From positions 1-44,401 of the forward strand of contig NZ_JAHCAP010000025.1 of the NCBI RefSeq assembly GCF_019634815.1: DNA of 44,401 nucleotides. The letters run 5' to 3'. Positions within the stretch are counted from its first letter, which is position 1, and each line of letters starts with the position of its first letter. The notes below the pieces were generated by a model, which saw only the letters and a list, made by a program, of their open reading frames with translations, was not told the origin of the DNA and searched no databases. A program made the translations under genes and the position numbers. Of this stretch, positions 35,900 through 44,401 are shown in pieces. Source of the stretch: Dokdonella sp. (lineage in GTDB: Bacteria > Pseudomonadota > Gammaproteobacteria > Xanthomonadales > Rhodanobacteraceae).

Positions 35900-37162
35900 T
35901 CAGGAGGAATGCGGCAGGCGCGGTACGCCGTGCTCGCTGCGTTCCTCGAAAGCGATCGGCTGGGTGTCGAGTGCGCGCGGCGCGCGCAGCGGGGCGAGGG
36001 TCTGCGTGGTCTGACCGCGTGCGCAGCGCAGCGCATTGGCGAACGCGGTTGCTGCGCCCGCCGGATCCTGCGCCGCGCGCCGCAATTCGCCGAGCGTTTC
36101 CCAGGCCGCCGCCGAAGGTGCGAGTGCGAGTGCGCGCTGCAACGATTCTTCGGCGCGCTCGTGCTGTCCCTGCCGCAGTTGCAGGCGACCAAGCGTGAGT
36201 TGCAGGGCAGCGCTGTTGGGTGCGAGTGCGAGCCAGCCCTCGGCCTGGCGCAGGCGGGCGGCGACCTCGGCGTCACCGAGATCGCCATAGATCGAAGCCA
36301 GACGCTCGCTCCACTGGCGGCGCTGCGCCGATTCGACCTCGTCCATCGCCGCCAGCACCTGACCCAGCGCGGCGCTGCGGCGCGCAAAGGCTTCGATGGT
36401 TTCCTCGCGCCGACGTTGTGCACGACTGGCGCGATTCCACAGCGCATTGAGGCTGGCGATGTCGGGCGCGGCGGCGAGCGCGGCGGCGAGCGCGCGCGTT
36501 TCCAGTTGCTCGAGCGTGCTCGCGGTCAGGGACTGGCTGCGCAGCAGGGCGGGCATGGCATCGAGTGCGACCTGGCTCTCGCCGAGTTCGAGTGCGCTGT
36601 CGATCAGCAGGCGTCGACCACGCAGGCACAGTGTGTCGGCGTCGGCATTCTTCTTGAGCAGGTCGAAGGCTTCGCGCTCGCGTCCTTCTTCGACGAGAAA
36701 GCGCGCGCGCAAGGCGGTCGCAGCGCGTGCGGCGCCGGCTTCGGCTTCATCGAGCGCCTGCCTGGCGCGCTCCTGCGCGCCTCGTTCGTGCGCGGCGCGC
36801 GCCAGCACCAGCAAGGCCGGCGTGCGGAATGCGGCATGCTGGGCGGCCTTGTCGAGATCGCGTTCGGCCTGCAGATAGTCGCCTTCGGCGAACGCGGTGA
36901 GACCGTTGGCCAAGCGTTCGCGACCACGCCGCTTGTGCGCGCGGCCCCAGGCACGAAACGGCCAGCGCAACAGACGCCAGGCCAGACCCGCGACCAGCCA
37001 CGCCAGCAACAGGGCCGCGATCGCGACGACCACGCTGGTTTCGAGCGTGGTGCGTCCCAGACGCAGGTAGACGTAACCCGGATCGGCCGCGAGCCAATGC
37101 CAAGCGAGTGCGGCAGCCGCCGCGACGATCAACAGCACGAGTACCCAACGCCAGAGCTTCAT
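35900..37162 (-). CDS. hemY: HemY-like inner-membrane TPR protein
   Basis: A 420-residue protein with two N-terminal membrane helices (WVLVLLIVAAAAALAWHWL and TSVVVAIAALLLAWLVAGLAW) separated by YVYLRLGRTTLETS, then helical TPR-like repeats to about residue 370. This is the HemY_N architecture of the E. coli hemX-hemY pair, encoded after the haem genes; the role in tetrapyrrole or envelope biology is unsettled. It is not the Gram-positive protoporphyrinogen oxidase of the same name. ATG 37162 overlaps the hemX stop (ATGA). Confidence 0.88.
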   Translation of the reverse strand: MKLWRWVLVLLIVAAAAALAWHWLAADPGYVYLRLGRTTLETSVVVAIAALLLAWLVAGLAWRLLRWPFRAWGRAHKRRGRERLANGLTAFAEGDYLQAERDLDKAAQHAAFRTPALLVLARAAHERGAQERARQALDEAEAGAARAATALRARFLVEEGREREAFDLLKKNADADTLCLRGRRLLIDSALELGESQVALDAMPALLRSQSLTASTLEQLETRALAAALAAAPDIASLNALWNRASRAQRRREETIEAFARRSAALGQVLAAMDEVESAQRRQWSERLASIYGDLGDAEVAARLRQAEGWLALAPNSAALQLTLGRLQLRQGQHERAEESLQRALALAPSAAAWETLGELRRAAQDPAGAATAFANALRCARGQTTQTLAPLRAPRALDTQPIAFEERSEHGVPRLPHSS

Positions 37163-38280
37163 GTGGCTTCTCCGGACGCAGGTTTTGCCGAGGGCGTTGG
37201 CGCAGCCGCGGGCGCGGGCGCCGACGACGCCGGTGCCGGCGCGAGTGGCTTGGGCTCGGCCAGCGCGCGCGTCGCCCGCAACGCGCGCAGTTCACGCAGG
37301 GCGCTGCCCAGTTCCGGCAACGCAGGCACGAGCGGCGCGGCGAGCAGACGGTCGATTTCAGCGAGCGCGGCCTGTACCGCTGCGCTCTGGCCATCGACCA
37401 GGGTGGCAATGCCATCGCGTGCGCGATGCAGGGCGGCCTGATATCGCTTCGGGTCGCCACCGAGCAGGGCTGCCTGCGCATCGCGCAGATCGAGGGCAAT
37501 CACCGCGCGACTGAACGCCGGCTCATGCGCGGTGTTGCCGGCGCCATCGACATGGCCGACGCGCACGAAGGAATCGAGGAAGTCGCGCCAGCGCGAAGTC
37601 TGCGCCGCAGGCTCGGGCGCGCGCGCCGCAACCATGCGCGGCAAGGCGGCGCGCAGGCGTTCGATCGCATCGAGGTTGGCGCGCAGGTCGGTGGGTCTTG
37701 CCGCTGCCAGCGCATCGCGTTCGGCGCTGATCGTGCGCCGCACCGAGGCAAACGCGGGGTCTTCGGCCGAAGCGAGCGCGGCATCGGCGAGGCGATAGGC
37801 CGCGAGCGCCGCATCGGCATCGTGGAACAGGGCGAGTCGCTCCTGCGCCTGCACCAGCAGGAATTCGGTCTCATTGAGGGCGAGCGCATCGCGCCCGCTC
37901 AGGCGCTGCTCGGCCAGATGCGCAATCGCATCCTCGACGTGCCGCACGCGCTCGCCGAGCGCAAGCACTTCCTCGCGCAGGCTCTTGTTGACGGTGTCGG
38001 CATCACCCAGTCGCGCGCGCACGCCATCCAGATCGCGCTGGCGCTGGCCGATCTGGCCCTCGATTCCGTCGAGTCGTGTCGACAGTTGGCTCAGCGCCGT
38101 GCTTTGGCTGGCATCACGTTCGTCAAGGTAGACCCGCCACGCCGACCACGCGGCGAGCAACAAGGCGAGCAGCGCCAGCAGCACGGCCAGACCACCACGC
38201 CGCGGCGCGGGCGCGGTCGCGCCGCGAACCACCAGCGCCTGCGTTTCGCCCACTTCCTTGTTTTCGATCGGTGCGTTCAT
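37159..38280 (-). CDS. hemX: HemX-like membrane-anchored coiled-coil protein
   Basis: A 373-residue protein with one membrane helix (LAVLLALLALLLAAWSAW, residues about 31-48), a coiled coil to about 120 (STRLDGIEGQIGQRQRDLDGVRARL), a globular helical domain, and an Ala/Pro-rich tail. It matches the HemX family, often misnamed uroporphyrinogen-III C-methyltransferase; it has no SAM-binding motif. The job is unknown but conserved next to hemD. ATGA overlap with hemY indicates joint expression. Confidence 0.88.
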   Translation of the reverse strand: MNAPIENKEVGETQALVVRGATAPAPRRGGLAVLLALLALLLAAWSAWRVYLDERDASQSTALSQLSTRLDGIEGQIGQRQRDLDGVRARLGDADTVNKSLREEVLALGERVRHVEDAIAHLAEQRLSGRDALALNETEFLLVQAQERLALFHDADAALAAYRLADAALASAEDPAFASVRRTISAERDALAAARPTDLRANLDAIERLRAALPRMVAARAPEPAAQTSRWRDFLDSFVRVGHVDGAGNTAHEPAFSRAVIALDLRDAQAALLGGDPKRYQAALHRARDGIATLVDGQSAAVQAALAEIDRLLAAPLVPALPELGSALRELRALRATRALAEPKPLAPAPASSAPAPAAAPTPSAKPASGEAT

Positions 38281-38428
38281 GTGTTCATGCTAGCCGAACT
38301 GGCCGGCACAGGCCGTACCCGGACGGCTTGAGCGGCCAGATCTTCGTGAATGAAGCCGCCATCTCCGCATGGACGGGTTCCGGACCCTGAACCAGCGCGG
38401 CGAACTCGCGCGGCCTCTCATCCCTTTC

Positions 38429-39235
38429 CTACAGGCGATGGCGCGCCAGCCAGCGCGCCGCGCCCTCGAGCAAGTCGCTGCCCATCGCGCTGCGGGCGAG
38501 TGTGACATCGACGAAGCCGTGTCCGCGCGCAAGGCCGGCGAGGCGTTCACTGGCGACGATCAGCGGCTGCGCACGCCAGCGCGCGGCCAGCGCGACCGGC
38601 AGCAGGGCGCACAGGTGGTCGAGCGCCTCGGCGCTCGACAGCAGCGTGATCCACGGGGCGGCGGCCGCTTCGAGCGCTTTGAGGTGACGACGATCCAGAC
38701 GCGGCGCGCGGCGCTGGTAGACATGCAGGATTTCGAGCTGCGCACCGCGTGCACGCAAGGCCGGCGCGATCAGATTGCGGCCACCCGGTGCGCACAAGAG
38801 GGCGACATGGCGTCCACGCAGCCGCGCGAGCTCAGGCAATGCGAGGAGGGCTTCACTGTCGGCGCCCGCGGTCGGGGCGAGCGCCTCGATTCGATGTCGC
38901 GCCAGCGCACGTCCCGTACCGGCGCCGACGGCGAAGGCACGTGCGGAGCGCGACAAACGCAAGTTCGGCGCCAGCTCGAAACAGGCGCGCACCGCAGCCG
39001 GACTGCTGAAAATCCAGTCATCGAAACGGCCGTCATGCAATCGCCGCGCAAGCGCGGGATCGTGCTCGTTGCGCAGGCTCAGGCCCGGCAGCAGCAGCGG
39101 CACGCCACCGCGCGCACGCACCTGCGCGGCGAGCGCACGTGCGGTGCCTGCAGGGCGCGTGATCAGCACGCTCGCGCCGGCCAGCGCATTGCCGTGCGAG
39201 GTGGCGTGATCGATGGCGGGCTTGGTTGCGGACAT
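38429..39235 (-). CDS. hemD: Uroporphyrinogen-III synthase
   Basis: Cyclises hydroxymethylbilane with ring D inversion to uroporphyrinogen III. The 268-residue protein has the two-domain HemD outline: ASVLITRPAGTARALAAQVRARGG at the start, DDWIFSSPAAVRACFEL, FAVGAGTGRAL, and WITLLSSAEALDHLCALLP with the conserved Ser pair; sequence is divergent, as is normal for HemD. ATG 39235 has no Shine-Dalgarno, and a TATCAT -10 ends only about 10 nt upstream, so the transcript may be almost leaderless. hemC, its usual upstream partner, is absent; a 148-nt gap separates it from hemX. Confidence 0.85.
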   Translation of the reverse strand: MSATKPAIDHATSHGNALAGASVLITRPAGTARALAAQVRARGGVPLLLPGLSLRNEHDPALARRLHDGRFDDWIFSSPAAVRACFELAPNLRLSRSARAFAVGAGTGRALARHRIEALAPTAGADSEALLALPELARLRGRHVALLCAPGGRNLIAPALRARGAQLEILHVYQRRAPRLDRRHLKALEAAAAPWITLLSSAEALDHLCALLPVALAARWRAQPLIVASERLAGLARGHGFVDVTLARSAMGSDLLEGAARWLARHRL

Positions 39236-39244
39236 GCGTGGGCA

Positions 39245-39258
39245 TGATAATGCGCGCC
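39245..39258. promoter_or_regulatory. Overlapping divergent -10 elements (hemD / thioesterase-domain gene)
   Basis: On the plus strand GATAATGCGCGCC (39246-39258) faces the thioesterase-domain gene; on the minus strand TATCAT (39250-39245) faces hemD. The two -10s occupy the same six base pairs, so the promoters should compete for polymerase. Confidence 0.45.
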
Positions 39259-39305
39259 GCCGCCGTGTCGGCGCGCCACGTTTTCCAAGACCAAGGTCGA
39301 TTCCG

Positions 39306-39767
39306 ATGCCCACACCTGCGGCCGCGCTCGAGCGCGAACTGCTTGATTGCATTCCGCTCGCCCGGGCGATGTCGCTGCACGTGCAAGATTGGGACGGCGC
39401 GCTGCTCACGCTCGCTGCGCCATTGGCACCCAACATCAATGACAAGGGGTGTGCCTTCGGCGGCAGCCTCGCCAGCCTGATGACGCTGGCGAGCTGGGGT
39501 GTGGTCGAACTGGCACTGCGTGAGCGCGACCTGGATTGCGATGTCTACGTGCAGGACAGCGCGATTCGCTACCTGGCGCCCGTGTGGGGCGATTTCCGCG
39601 CGCAAGCGCAGTTGGCGCCCGGCGAATCCTTCGACGATTTCTTCGCCACGCTGGCCGCGCGCGGCAAGGCCCGCCTGAGCCTGAACGCACAGGTGCCGCT
39701 TGCAGACGGCAGCATCGCTGCGAGCCTGGGTTCGCGTTTCGTCGCCATCGTGCGCACCGCAAACTGA
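39306..39767 (+). CDS. YiiD C-terminal-type thioesterase-domain protein
   Basis: A 153-residue hotdog protein. LAPNINDKGCAFGGSLASLMTLASWG and VYVQDSAIRYLAPVWGDFRAQAQL match the putative thioesterase domain found at the C-terminus of E. coli YiiD, here free-standing with no acetyltransferase domain. The substrate is unknown. ATG 39306 starts the conserved part; the frame is open further upstream but crosses the promoter. Confidence 0.8.
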   Translation: MPTPAAALERELLDCIPLARAMSLHVQDWDGALLTLAAPLAPNINDKGCAFGGSLASLMTLASWGVVELALRERDLDCDVYVQDSAIRYLAPVWGDFRAQAQLAPGESFDDFFATLAARGKARLSLNAQVPLADGSIAASLGSRFVAIVRTAN

Positions 39768-39823
39768 GCGTGCGCGCGCGCACTTGTTGCACAATTGGCG
39801 CGTCCCGCCCCTGGAGGATCGCC

Positions 39824-40249
39824 ATGCGCCGCACACTGTCGCTGATCTTGCTGGTCCTGGTCTGCCTGCTGCCGGCCGGCTGCGCCAATCAGGAAATCCG
39901 CTCCAAGCAGGCCATCCTCAAGGACACCCTGCGCGCCTATGCAGCGACGATCCGCTGGGGTGAGATCGAGCAGGCGGTTTCCTTCATCGATCCCAAGGTG
40001 CTGGCCGAGCATCCGCCAAGCACGATTGACCTGGAGCGCTTCAAGCAGGTGCGCGTGAGCAGCTACGACGAGTCGCCGCTGGTCACGGTTGGCCCCGAAG
40101 AGGTTCGCCAGACGGTTCAGCTCGATCTGTTCAATGTCAACACGCAAACCGCGCGCAGCGCGGTCGATCACCAGATCTGGAAATACGACAAGGCCACCAA
40201 GCACTGGTGGCTGGTCAGCGGCCTGCCCGACATCAGCCGACGCGAGTGA
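39824..40249 (+). CDS. Small lipoprotein of unknown function
   Basis: A 141-residue precursor with a lipoprotein signal: LSLILLVLVCLLPAGC, lipobox LPAG-Cys at residue about 21, next residue Ala, so outer-membrane sorting is likely. The mature part (YAATIRWGEIEQAVSFIDP...; KYDKATKHWWLVSGLPDI) looks like a compact alpha/beta fold, perhaps NTF2-like; I do not recognise the family. GGAGG (39813-39817) is 6 nt before the ATG. Probably in its own short unit before the rhodanese gene, 71 nt away. Confidence 0.8.
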   Translation: MRRTLSLILLVLVCLLPAGCANQEIRSKQAILKDTLRAYAATIRWGEIEQAVSFIDPKVLAEHPPSTIDLERFKQVRVSSYDESPLVTVGPEEVRQTVQLDLFNVNTQTARSAVDHQIWKYDKATKHWWLVSGLPDISRRE

Positions 40250-40285
40250 TCGGGCGCCCGGCAGTCGCCGGGCATGATTTTCCGC

Positions 40286-40295
40286 GATAATCGCC
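40286..40295 (+). promoter_or_regulatory. -10 element of the rhodanese gene
   Basis: GATAATCGCC, 26-35 nt before the ATG at 40321, 5 of 6 to TATAAT. Confidence 0.5.
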
Positions 40296-40320
40296 GGCCG
40301 CGTCCGCCGGTTTGACCCGC

Positions 40321-40764
40321 ATGTCCGAATTCCTCCACCGCCTGCCCGAGTTCCTCGGCAACCATTTCGTTCTCGCCCTCGCCTTCATCGGCGTGCTGGT
40401 GGCGCTGCTGGTCGTCCAGATGCAGCAGTTCATGCGTGGCTATACCGCGCTGACGCCGGCCGGGCTGACCCAGCTGATCAACCGCGAGAATGCCTACGTG
40501 ATCGATGTCTCGGCGCAGGCCGAGTTCGAATCGGGCCACGTTCCGGGCGCGCATCACCTCTTGCCCAGCCAGGTCGATCCCGACGGCAAGGAGCTGTCGA
40601 AATCACGCGAGGCGCCGGTCGCGCTGACCTGCCGCAATGGCCAGGCTTCGGCCTCCGCCGCGCAAAAACTCAAGAAGGCGGGCTATTCCAAGGTGTTCTG
40701 GCTCGAGGGCGGAATTGCCGCCTGGCGCGAGGCGCAGATGCCACTGGCCAAAGGCCGGCAGTGA
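40321..40764 (+). CDS. Membrane-anchored rhodanese-like protein (YibN type)
   Basis: A 147-residue protein with one N-terminal membrane helix (HFVLALAFIGVLVALLVVQ, residues 15-33) and a cytosolic rhodanese domain: YVIDVSAQAEFESGHVPGAHHL and the active-site loop with Cys104 in TCRNGQAS. It likely carries persulfide sulfur or acts as an insertion-linked factor; the substrate is unknown. The order rhodanese-secB-gpsA matches E. coli yibN-grxC-secB-gpsA without grxC. ATG 40321 is preferred to a TTG three codons earlier. Confidence 0.9.
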   Translation: MSEFLHRLPEFLGNHFVLALAFIGVLVALLVVQMQQFMRGYTALTPAGLTQLINRENAYVIDVSAQAEFESGHVPGAHHLLPSQVDPDGKELSKSREAPVALTCRNGQASASAAQKLKKAGYSKVFWLEGGIAAWREAQMPLAKGRQ

Positions 40765-40803
40765 CGATCCGCCCGGCGGCGTGCGCTGGCAGCGCCGGCG
40801 TGG

Positions 40804-40813
40804 GATAATCGCC
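40804..40813 (+). promoter_or_regulatory. -10 element of secB
   Basis: GATAATCGCC, identical to the element before the rhodanese gene, 29-38 nt before the secB ATG. Confidence 0.5.
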
Positions 40814-40841
40814 TCCTTTTCCCTCCCGCAGGAACACCGAA

Positions 40842-41333
40842 ATGGCAGAACAAGGCAACGGCGCCGCCAATGGCCTGGCGCAAGCGCAGGCTCAGCTCAA
40901 TTTGCAGCGCATCTACGTCAAGGACGTCTCGTTCGAGGCGCCGGGCGTGCCGCAGATCTTCCAGGAACAAGGCCAGCCCAATGTCGAGCTCAACCTCGGC
41001 CATCGTTCGACCGTGCTCGGCCCGGATGTCCACGAAGTGGTGCTCAGCGTGACTGCCACCTGCAAGGTCGGCGACAAGACCGCCTACCTCGCCGAAGTGC
41101 AGCAGGCCGGGATTTTCGGCATCGCCGGTTTCGACGATGCCGGTCGTGACGCGATCCTCGGCAGCTACTGCCCGAACCTGCTGTTCCCGTATGTGCGCCA
41201 GATCATCTCCGACCTGGTGCAGAACGGTGGCTTCCCGCCGCTGTTCCTGCAGCCGATCAACTTCGACGCGCTGTATGCCGAGCAGGCGCGCCGCCGCAGC
41301 GAAGGCGCTTCCGCGCAGCCACTCAATGCCTGA
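40842..41333 (+). CDS. secB: Protein-export chaperone SecB
   Basis: Tetrameric cytosolic chaperone that keeps precursors unfolded and hands them to SecA. The 163-residue protein carries [41 protein letters not shown] and [30 protein letters not shown], the SecB core with its substrate groove and SecA-binding acidic faces. Length matches E. coli (155). It precedes gpsA by 23 nt as in many Gammaproteobacteria. Confidence 0.97.
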   Translation: MAEQGNGAANGLAQAQAQLNLQRIYVKDVSFEAPGVPQIFQEQGQPNVELNLGHRSTVLGPDVHEVVLSVTATCKVGDKTAYLAEVQQAGIFGIAGFDDAGRDAILGSYCPNLLFPYVRQIISDLVQNGGFPPLFLQPINFDALYAEQARRRSEGASAQPLNA

Positions 41334-41356
41334 TCGACTGCGATCGCGGTGAGGCG

Positions 41357-42358
41357 ATGAGCCAGGCCACGACCGCAGTACTGGGCGCAGGCTCCTGGGG
41401 CACGGCGCTGGCCGTGCAACTGGCGCGCAATGGCGTTCCCACCACGCTGTGGGGGCGCACGCCGCAGGCCATCGTCGAGATGGCCGCGGAGCGCCACAAC
41501 GCACGCTACCTGCCCGATCTCGAACTGCCCGATTCGCTGCAGCTCACGGCGGCGATCGAGCCGTTGGTGCGCGATGCCGGCACGATTCTCATCGTCGTGC
41601 CCAGCCACGCCTTCGACGAATTGCTGGTGCAAATCGCACCGTGGGTCGCGCCCGGCGTCGGCATCGCCTGGGCCACCAAGGGTTTCGATCCCGCCAGTGG
41701 CCGCTTCCTGCACGAACTGGTCGCGCAGCGCCTGCCCGGCCACGCGGCAGCGGTCGTCACCGGCCCCTCGTTCGCGCGTGAAGTCGCGCAAGGCCTGCCG
41801 ACCGCGCTGACCGTGCATTCCGCCGATCCGGCATTTGCGCAGCTCATCGCCGAACAACTGCATTCACCACGCTTTCGCGCCTACACCGGCAGCGACGTGC
41901 TCGGCGCGGAACTGGGCGGCGCGATGAAGAACGTGCTCGCCGTCGCCACCGGAGTCGCCGATGGCATGTGCATGGGCCTCAACGCACGCGCCGGCCTCAT
42001 CACGCGCGGACTCAACGAGATGATGCGCCTGGGCGCTGCGCTCGGCTCCCGTCCGGAAACCCTCATGGGCCTCGCGGGCCTGGGCGATCTCGTGCTCACC
42101 TGCACCGGCGACCTCTCGCGCAACCGGCGCCTGGGCCTCGCGCTCGGCCAGGGCATCGGCCTGCAAGAGGCGATTGCGCAGATCGGCCAGGTGGTCGAAA
42201 GCGTGCAGACCGTCGATACCGTGATGCACCTGGCCAACGCGCACGACGTGGAGTTGCCGATCACTGCGCTCGTGCAAAAAGTGCTGCACGAGGAGCTCAC
42301 CCCCAGCGAAGGCATGGTCGCGCTGCTCGCACGCGAGCAGAAGCCCGAATACCGCTGA
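41357..42358 (+). CDS. gpsA: Glycerol-3-phosphate dehydrogenase [NAD(P)+]
   Basis: Makes sn-glycerol 3-phosphate from dihydroxyacetone phosphate for phospholipid synthesis. The 333-residue protein begins with the Rossmann motif [18 protein letters not shown], has the catalytic Lys in [31 protein letters not shown], and the C-terminal [22 protein letters not shown] with the substrate-binding Arg. Length equals E. coli GpsA (339). Last gene of the secB unit; no clear terminator in the 117 nt before the convergent gene. Confidence 0.97.
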   Translation: MSQATTAVLGAGSWGTALAVQLARNGVPTTLWGRTPQAIVEMAAERHNARYLPDLELPDSLQLTAAIEPLVRDAGTILIVVPSHAFDELLVQIAPWVAPGVGIAWATKGFDPASGRFLHELVAQRLPGHAAAVVTGPSFAREVAQGLPTALTVHSADPAFAQLIAEQLHSPRFRAYTGSDVLGAELGGAMKNVLAVATGVADGMCMGLNARAGLITRGLNEMMRLGAALGSRPETLMGLAGLGDLVLTCTGDLSRNRRLGLALGQGIGLQEAIAQIGQVVESVQTVDTVMHLANAHDVELPITALVQKVLHEELTPSEGMVALLAREQKPEYR

Positions 42359-42475
42359 TCGGGGCGTCGCGCCGGGTCTGCGCCGCGATACGCACCGCAC
42401 GCGAGTCTCCATTCGGCGCGATGCACCTCGCAACGCCTCACGCCGCCGCTGGCCGCGAACCCCGACCGCTTCCGA

Positions 42476-43924
42476 TCACTCCAGGCCGTTGGCAAAGATG
42501 AGATCGGACTGCAGGCGCGTGACCACGAGGTCGAGATCGGTGTCGCCAGTGGTGGAATCGGGTGATTCGCCGACCAGCACCGGGCGTCCACCATCGAGGA
42601 ACACGCGCTTGAAGATCGTGCGAAAGGCTCCCTGCCCGCCCGTGGTCTTGGCGATGTAGCCCGAGGGCGACGAGGTGCCATTGAAACTTGTATCGATGGC
42701 AGCCGATGTCGACAGGCGCCCGGAGATGCCCTGTTTGAACGGCGCGTATTCACCGGCGAGCAAGAAGCGGCCGCGACTGTCGATTGCCAATCCGTTGACG
42801 ATGGCGTCGGTCCACGGCAACACCATCAAGGCGCGATTGGTGACGTTGCCGAAGCCGGGCTTGTCTTCTGCGCTGCCCACGGCCTTCCGGCGCAGCAACA
42901 CCGGCACGGATTTGAGGTTTGTGTCATTGGCCCAGCCCAGGGCGACCGGCTTGCCGTCTGTCTGGACAGCCAGATCCGTCATGTAGGCGAGCTGGTAGCC
43001 GCTGGCCCCGCCCAGATCCACGACGAAGGAGTCGACATGGGTCGTTCCGCTGGAGGTCGTGTCGAAGATGAACCAGTCGGTATTGCTCGCGCTGACCGCA
43101 TGGTCCCCGCCCACGACGATGCGATCGCGCGGTGCGTCGTAGACGATGCGTGCGACGTGCAGGACGTTCTCGCACTGCACGCCGCAAAAGTATCCAAGAC
43201 CACCGGCGACGGAGCCGAAATCCTCGTCGCGCGAACCGTCGGGTTTGAGCTTGACCACGCCAACCAGCGTGGTCGCATTGCCGCTCATGCGATCCTGGAT
43301 CACGCCGGCAACGAAGATCGAGCCGTCTGGCGATGTCGTCACGCTGGAGGGCGTGTCGTTGACGCGACCATTGGCAGCGTCGAAATCGAAGGCCACGCCG
43401 GTGCCGCCGTCGCCGGCAAAGCTGGTGTCATCGCTGCCATCGGCCTTGAAGCGCACCACGCCGAAATCCGATTGCCCGAGCGCGCCGGGCGTCGCGCCGA
43501 CGACGATGATGCGGCCCTGCGCGTCGATCGTCATGTCGGTGACGCTGCTCAGCCAGGCATCCTTGAGCACGCGGCCCGTGCCGGCGTTGCCGGTGGCCGC
43601 GCTGCCGCCGAACGTCGCATCGTCGCTGCCATCCGCGCGGAACTTGGCGAGAAAGATCAGCGCGCCGGCGCCGCCACCCGCGCGTGATCCGGCGAGTACG
43701 TAGCCGCCATCGGGGGCGCGCGCCGCGGCGACGATGCGCTCATCCGCATTGCCACCGCCAGCCACGTAGGCGCGCCGCCATCCCGGCTGGACCCCGCCGA
43801 CGGTAAACGTGGTATCGACGTTGCTGTCGCCGGCATGCGTGACCAACGGTGCCAGGCCAATGCAGGCCGCAAGAACGAGTTGGCGCGTCGCGCGCAGGCC
43901 ATGGTTGAAGCGATAAGCAGACAT
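42476..43924 (-). CDS. Secreted delta-60-repeat protein
   Basis: A 482-residue precursor with a signal peptide (QLVLAACIGLAPLVTHA, cleavage near residue 31). The mature chain is built of about eight beta-rich repeats of the delta-60 type, each with a D-x-S/T-F-x-G turn and a VVRFKADGSDD or LDDQGRIIVVG strand pair, likely a beta-propeller. It ends DLIFANGLE, close in form to the LFADGFE tail of the secreted protein at 3007-3747. Surface or periplasmic location is inferred; binding partner unknown. GGGAG 6 nt before ATG 43924 sets the start. Confidence 0.85.
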   Translation of the reverse strand: MSAYRFNHGLRATRQLVLAACIGLAPLVTHAGDSNVDTTFTVGGVQPGWRRAYVAGGGNADERIVAAARAPDGGYVLAGSRAGGGAGALIFLAKFRADGSDDATFGGSAATGNAGTGRVLKDAWLSSVTDMTIDAQGRIIVVGATPGALGQSDFGVVRFKADGSDDTSFAGDGGTGVAFDFDAANGRVNDTPSSVTTSPDGSIFVAGVIQDRMSGNATTLVGVVKLKPDGSRDEDFGSVAGGLGYFCGVQCENVLHVARIVYDAPRDRIVVGGDHAVSASNTDWFIFDTTSSGTTHVDSFVVDLGGASGYQLAYMTDLAVQTDGKPVALGWANDTNLKSVPVLLRRKAVGSAEDKPGFGNVTNRALMVLPWTDAIVNGLAIDSRGRFLLAGEYAPFKQGISGRLSTSAAIDTSFNGTSSPSGYIAKTTGGQGAFRTIFKRVFLDGGRPVLVGESPDSTTGDTDLDLVVTRLQSDLIFANGLE

Positions 43925-44000
43925 GAAATTCTCCCGGTTGGATGCCGCGTACCGGGACAGACGCAAACCGAGGCACCCGAACGACAGATTCACGCAGGAA

Positions 44001-44401
44001 TCATCTTCCCAGCCCCGTCCGCGCCCGGCGCAAGTCCGCCACGATCGGCATGTAAGGCCGATCCTTGTCGAGGATCCCAAGGGCGAAATCGAGCTCGCGC
44101 CGGGCATCGGCAGCCTGTCCCGTCGCCGCCTGCGCCATGCCGAGCACGCCGCGCGCCTCGGCGGCGCGCCAGTGGCGGTCGCCCGAAAACCGCGTGTACA
44201 GGTCCGCGGCTCCCTGCGCGGGCGCGAGTGCCTCGCGTGCGTGCACCTCGCCCAGCAAGGCGAGCGCCAGCGTCATCTGACCCCAGGCTTCCTCGGTACC
44301 ACCGTCCGGCGACAACGCGCGGCATTCGTCGATGGCGTGGCGCGCCAGCTCGACCGCGCGCGCGAAATTGCCGGCCTCGCCCTCGCTGCGCGCGAGCAAG
44401 C
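44001..44401 (-). CDS. TPR-containing protein, C-terminal part (5' end cut)
   Basis: The last 133 or so codons of a gene that runs off the right edge. The visible part consists of helical TPR-like repeats: NFARAVELARHAIDECRAL, QMTLALALLGEVHAREALAPAQGA, WRAAEARGVLGMAQAATGQAADARRELDFALGIL. In related genomes such ends often belong to large TPR regulators or TPR-fused protein kinases, but the N-terminal domain is outside the window, so the function is unknown. It ends 76 nt before the delta-60-repeat gene, same strand. Confidence 0.75.
   Translation of the reverse strand, partial: LLARSEGEAGNFARAVELARHAIDECRALSPDGGTEEAWGQMTLALALLGEVHAREALAPAQGAADLYTRFSGDRHWRAAEARGVLGMAQAATGQAADARRELDFALGILDKDRPYMPIVADLRRARTGLGR

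Overview
The window is a 44.4-kb piece of a high-GC gammaproteobacterial chromosome. Gene content and order (a pst/phoU/oprO/phoBR block, yibN-like/secB/gpsA, hemD-hemX-hemY, a joint ilv-leu operon) fit the Xanthomonadales (Lysobacterales). The C-terminal FADGFE-type tail on a secreted protein is, from memory, common in the Dokdonella/Ahniella part of that order; that placement is inference. No tRNA, rRNA, insertion sequence or CRISPR array was seen.

Layout. (1) 1-2547, minus strand: an XRE-type regulator translationally coupled (ATGA) to a large SNF2-type helicase cut by the left edge; this looks like the start of an accessory, probably defence-related, locus. (2) 2548-4211: non-coding stretches around one secreted protein gene, including an orphan plus-strand terminator. 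(3) 4175-17068, plus strand: a complete branched-chain amino acid operon, leuA-ilvE-leuCDB-ilvD-ilvC-VOC-ilvB-ilvN-ilvA. It is preceded by a 45-codon leader peptide gene, with a run of Leu/Ile/Val codons and mutually exclusive RNA hairpins, that reads as a classical transcription attenuator. (4) 17093-24715: phosphate uptake and control: phoU, pstB, pstA, pstC, pstS on the minus strand, diverging from an OprO/OprP-like porin and phoB-phoR on the plus strand; PhoB-box-like repeats lie before the porin and phoB. PhoR here has no N-terminal membrane segment. (5) 24808-26375: glnA with a sigma-54 promoter and an upstream NtrC-type site. (6) 26444-35805: housekeeping and envelope genes: uppP, a PEBP protein, a TPR/sulfotransferase-like protein, a YheT-type hydrolase, a PlsC-type acyltransferase, a CPA1 antiporter, an SrkA-type kinase, a hotdog thioesterase and a DUF2845 protein. 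(7) 35900-39235, minus: hemY, hemX, hemD. (8) 39306-42358, plus: a thioesterase-domain protein, a lipoprotein, a rhodanese, secB and gpsA. (9) 42476-44401, minus: a secreted delta-60-repeat protein and the 3' end of a TPR protein cut by the right edge.

The most rewarding items for follow-up are the ilv-leu attenuator with its multi-amino-acid leader peptide, the membrane-less PhoR, the XRE/SNF2 unit with an inverted-repeat operator, the shared C-terminal tail of two unrelated secreted proteins, and a recurring ATAAT-(C/G)GCC promoter motif.
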